A DNA stretch of 64,000 nt from NCBI GenBank assembly GCA_958496175.1, contig OY292277.1:9052001-9116000 (forward strand), in the 5' to 3' direction. Below the pieces are notes generated by a model that searched no databases, was not told the origin of the DNA, and saw nothing but the letters and a program-made list of their open reading frames with translations. Both the position numbers and the translations under genes were made by a program. Origin of the DNA: Sisyra terminalis (Eukaryota; Arthropoda; Insecta; Neuroptera; Sisyridae). This document shows positions 60,503 through 64,000 of this stretch, in pieces. How positions within the stretch are numbered: position 1 is the first letter of the stretch; each line of letters opens with the position of its first letter.

Positions 60503-61403
60503 GACTGGGCCAAAAAAATCGACTTTATTTTTTTGAAAAGTATATCAAAAATATTGTTCAAAGTGACAAAAAAAAAATATCGGAAAGTTTTGAGCCCTTA
60601 ATATTAATATTAAGAGTCCTATCATTTTAAATTTCGATTTTTATTTGTGCTTTCATTTTTGCGTCAATGCTATCAAACTATCAACGTAAAAAAATCGTTT
60701 GCACATATTTTTAAAGAAAATTAAACTCTCTACAAAAAACGTCTGTTTAAAAATTTTTGCCAGACACACCGTTTCCGAATAATCAAGCTTCAGACATTGA
60801 TATAATTTTTTAGATTTATCTTCTTTCTTTTGGAATTTTGTAACTAACGAACAAATAAATATATAGAAATGAACAATATAAATTCTTGAAGGGAATTTAA
60901 GCCTTTACAAAAAAAAAAAGTCTCTTAACGTTTTTACATAAAATCACTCTTTCAAAATTGGTTCAACAACGAAAAAAACCATAATTTAATTTTTCCTTCA
61001 CCTTTAATTAAAAATAACTTTTGAACAAGTGATTTTATGTAAAATCGTTAAAATACTTTTTTTGTAGAACATTAAATTCCCTTTCAGAATCTATATTGTT
61101 AATTTCTATATATTTATTTGTTTATTAGTTACGAAATTCCAAAATAAAAAAGATAAATCTTAAAATTATATCAATGTTTAAAGCTTTTTTCTATAAATTA
61201 ATGTGTAGATGAATTATTTTTACGTTGATAGTTTGACAGCATTGACGCAAAAATGAAAGCACAAATAAAAAATCGAAATTAAAAAGATAGGCCTCTTAAT
61301 ATTAAAATTAAGAGCTCAAACCTTCCCGTTTTTTTTTTTTGTCACCTTGAACAATATTTTCAGTATACTTTTCAAAAAAAACAGTTGATTTTTTGATCCA
61401 GTC
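60503..61403. mobile_element. Palindromic element family P2, copy with deletion in right arm
   Basis: GACTGGGCCAAAAAAATCGA at 60503, complement-type end TTTTTGATCCAGTC at 61403, TA on both sides. The right arm lacks the cgaataatcaagct / ctacaaaaaac block (jump near 61187). Confidence 0.8.
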
Positions 61404-61595
61404 TAATATAAAACTTAAAAAAAAATTCTTTGAATCTTCTTAACCTTTTGATCTAAAAATTTACTAAAATTTAAAAAGTTATGTTTATATTGCTTTCGAG
61501 TTCTGTAAAAGGATATAATTCTATTGAAAAATAATTATTTTTACCAAGAAACAATGTTGGTACCTCATTAAGATTTTTTTTTAAATTTAATATTA

Positions 61596-62540
61596 GACTG
61601 GGCCAAAATAATCGACTATTTTTTTTTTAAAAGAATATTGAAAATATTGTTCTAGGTGACAAAAAAAAATATCGAGAAGGTTTGAGCCCTTAATATTAAT
61701 ATTAAGAGGTCTATCATTTTTAATTTCGAATTTTTATTTGTGCTTTAATTTTTTCGTCAAAGCTGTCAAACTATCAACGTAAAAAAATTCATCTGCGCAT
61801 TTATTTATAGAAAATTAAATTCCCAAACTAAAAACGTTTCATTGAAAATTTTTGCCAGACATGCCGTTTTCGAATAATCAAGCTTTAAATATTGATATAA
61901 TTTTTCGACTTATCTTCTTTATTTTGGAATTTTATAACTAACGAAGAAATAAATATAAAGAAATAAACAATATAGATTCTTGAAGAGAATTTAATGCTCT
62001 ACAAAAAAGGGCTCTAAATGTTTTTCCATAAAATCACTTTTTCAAAAGTAATTCACAATTAAAGTTAAAGGAAAAATTAAATTATTATTTTTTTCGTTGC
62101 TGAACCAATTTTGAACGAGTGATTTTATGTTAAAATGTTAAGAAGCCTTTTTTTGTTGACCATTAAATTTCCTTCAAGAATCTATATTGTTTATTTCTAT
62201 ATATTTATTTGTTCGTTATTTACAAAATTCCAGAATAAAGAAGATAAATCTAAAAATTATATCAATGTCTGAAACTTGATTATTGGGAAACGGCGTGTCT
62301 GGCAAACAATTTTCAAAGAGACGTTTTTTGTAGGGAATTTAATTTTTTATAAATATTTGTGCAAATGAATTTTTTTACGTTGATAGTTGGACAACATTGA
62401 TGCACAAATAAAAGCACAAATAAAAAATCTAAATTATAGATGATAGACCTCTTAATATTAATATTAAGGGCTCAAACTTTTAACTCTCAATATTTTCAAT
62501 CTACTTTTCAAAAAAAAAAGTCGATTTTTTGGGCCCAGTC
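61596..62540. mobile_element. Palindromic element family P2, complete copy (945 bp)
   Basis: GACTGGGCCAAAATAATCGA ... TTTTGGGCCCAGTC with TA on both sides (61594-61595, 62541-62542). Both arms complete, same module order as 55868-56832. Confidence 0.85.
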
Positions 62541-62700
62541 TAATATTAAACTTGAAAAAAAATTCTTAATAAGGTACCAACATTATTTCTTGGTAAAAAT
62601 AATTATTTTTCAATAGAATTATATTCTTTTACAGAACTCGAAAGTTATACAGACATAACTTTTTGAATTTTAATAAAGTTTTAGATCAATCGGGTAAGAA

Positions 62701-64000
62701 GAGTCCAAAAATTTTTTTTTTTTGTTTTATATACTAATTTTTTTTTACAAAAACTACGTAAAATAAAGCTTTAAAACTTCCAGGATCTTATTACAGTACT
62801 ATTGTCTATTCATCGTTAAAGTATCATTTAAATATCTTCCCGGGTTTGATTTACCATACTTATACTCCCAAGCTTTTTGTAGAAAAATTTTTTGATTATT
62901 GCACTATGTTCGTACTACGACATTACACTTTACAAGTTTTCGAAATCAAAGGTATATTAAACCAAAGCAAATTATTTATCGACCAATTTAAAAAATGAAT
63001 AGCTTAAATCAAACCGAAAATTTCAATTGATCCAATCTTTAGATAAGACTAAATTTTTTGGATTAAGATGACATATATTTATGATATAATGATCCAACGC
63101 AAAACTCAAAAACAATGAATTTTCATTCGGATTTCTGTTTCACAGTGGAAAATTCAAAATCAATATTGATTTATCTAATGTTATCGTTAAACTAACAATT
63201 GCGTGCTGGAAAGAACGGATGCGTTAAATATGGAGTCTTCTCTGCCAACATATTCGTTATACCATATTATGTCAAAGCGTGAAAATTATCACCCTCTCAC
63301 CCCCTTCTATATCCAACCCCAACTAGTTGAAAAGCCTTTGACATCCATTTTCATGTCCATGTGTCAACTATACACACATATTGATGGAGTGCACATCTAG
63401 CCAACAAACGACAAAAGCTTACTTTATTTGCCAATGAAAATTCACAAATGACCGTTTGTTATAGACGAAAATTTCGTCAATTATTGCAATAAAGGTCAAG
63501 ACTGGTGGATTACTTAGATACTCAACACTTCCACCCACTCATCCACTCTATATTGCCGAGGAGTTCTGAAGGAGTTGGCTTTAACAAACGTAATTATGTA
63601 ATGTAAACATGAAATTAGAGTCGTCGTTATTCGCTGGAAAATTATTATTACTGTTGGTATTGTATTCTGTCGACATGGTTGGTGAGGAGGAATAAGATTT
63701 TAAAGGTTGTGCTTTTTTGTGAAGCCCTTGAATGAGTGACTCAACACTCGTTTTGGGACTATCCTAATATTTGCTCACTTGTCTGGCAAACGTTTGTTAA
63801 ATATGATTATTATTACATTAAACCTAAGAGGCAAAATGTAATTTTCAGTTCTCGTTAGTATACATACTTATTTCGGTATATACGTTTTAATAATTTACAA
63901 AATTTACATAGGGAAAAAACGTCTTTCCACTTGGATATTATTGTGTGGAAATTTCATTGGCCTAGTTACAAGGCTTTTAACGTATACATCAGTAATGCAT
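62701..64000. other. Single-copy block to window end; no gene seen
   Basis: Higher-complexity sequence at 63190-63560 with a 65-codon plus frame (63203-63400) lacking a domain. No repeat partner in the window. Confidence 0.3.

Larger units (their letters stand above)
60395..62700. mobile_element. Composite cluster: three spacer arms alternating with two P2 elements
   Basis: A spacer containing aggtaccaacattgtttctt occurs at 60395-60500 (plus), inverted at 61407-61590, and again at 62543-62700 (plus). Two P2 elements lie between them. The arrangement looks like an older foldback whose arms were hit or bridged by P2 insertions, or like serial inverted duplication. No coding. Confidence 0.65.

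Noticed and set aside
1..64000. CRISPR arrays, bacterial operons, rRNA genes, telomeric (TTAGG)n
   Set aside because: None seen on reading both strands; the window is eukaryotic and repeat-rich.

Overview
The window is AT-rich eukaryotic DNA. Its repeats (Helitron, mariner, hAT, MULE-like, jockey-like and LTR relics, plus many palindromic elements) fit an insect or other arthropod genome. I could not identify the species. I see no supportable host protein-coding gene, no rRNA or true tRNA, no CRISPR array and no bacterial-type operon. Nearly all short open frames are chance frames in AT-rich or palindromic DNA. The sequence looks like a large intron or intergenic block filled by transposable elements, with islands of single-copy sequence (about 2.3-3.3, 6.3-7.0, 8.2-9.5, 10.8-12.2, 18.0-19.2, 23.9-25.9, 31.5-33.0, 38.1-40.1, 42.2-43.3, 47.8-50.3, 54.1-55.2, 57.9-60.3 and 62.7-64 kb).

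Layout. 0.2-2.2 kb: an inverted-repeat element with an 821-bp TA-flanked palindromic element nested in it. 5.0-6.2 kb: a Helitron inserted in the loop of another inverted repeat. 7.1-10.5 kb: hAT MITE, palindromic elements and an inverted segmental copy. 12.3-16.5 kb: MITEs, a dead jockey-like RT and a 1.26-kb foldback. 16.8-17.9 kb: a CRE-bearing MITE and a TTAA-flanked element. 19.5-23.7 kb: two Helitrons around a dead MULE-like transposase. 26.0-26.9 kb: a dead mariner. 27.7-28.5 kb: duplicated Helitron 5' modules with tRNA-like sequence. 28.8 kb: a perfect hAT MITE. 29.4-31.5 kb: a solo LTR split by later insertions, one of which recurs at 33.6-35.0 kb. 36.7-38.1 kb: TA-flanked elements and an empty Helitron site. 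40.2-41.9 kb: nested palindromes. 43.5-47.6 kb: one Helitron inserted in reverse inside a copy of itself. 51.9-54.0 kb: a complete hAT-like transposon with a perfect 8-bp duplication and a broken transposase. 55.3-57.8 and 60.4-62.7 kb: clusters of long palindromic elements.

The best-supported results rest on internal controls. These are the 8-bp duplications of the hAT elements, the 4-bp duplication of the solo LTR, and two independent empty sites proving A|T insertion of the Helitron pair. The most open questions are: (1) a superfamily of long palindromic elements sharing internal modules but not termini; (2) a recurring CTGA-N-GA / stem / GAAAC motif resembling a hammerhead ribozyme core; (3) tRNA-like A/B-box sequence inside Helitron-type elements; (4) a Helitron family whose helicase remnant runs antisense to its termini.
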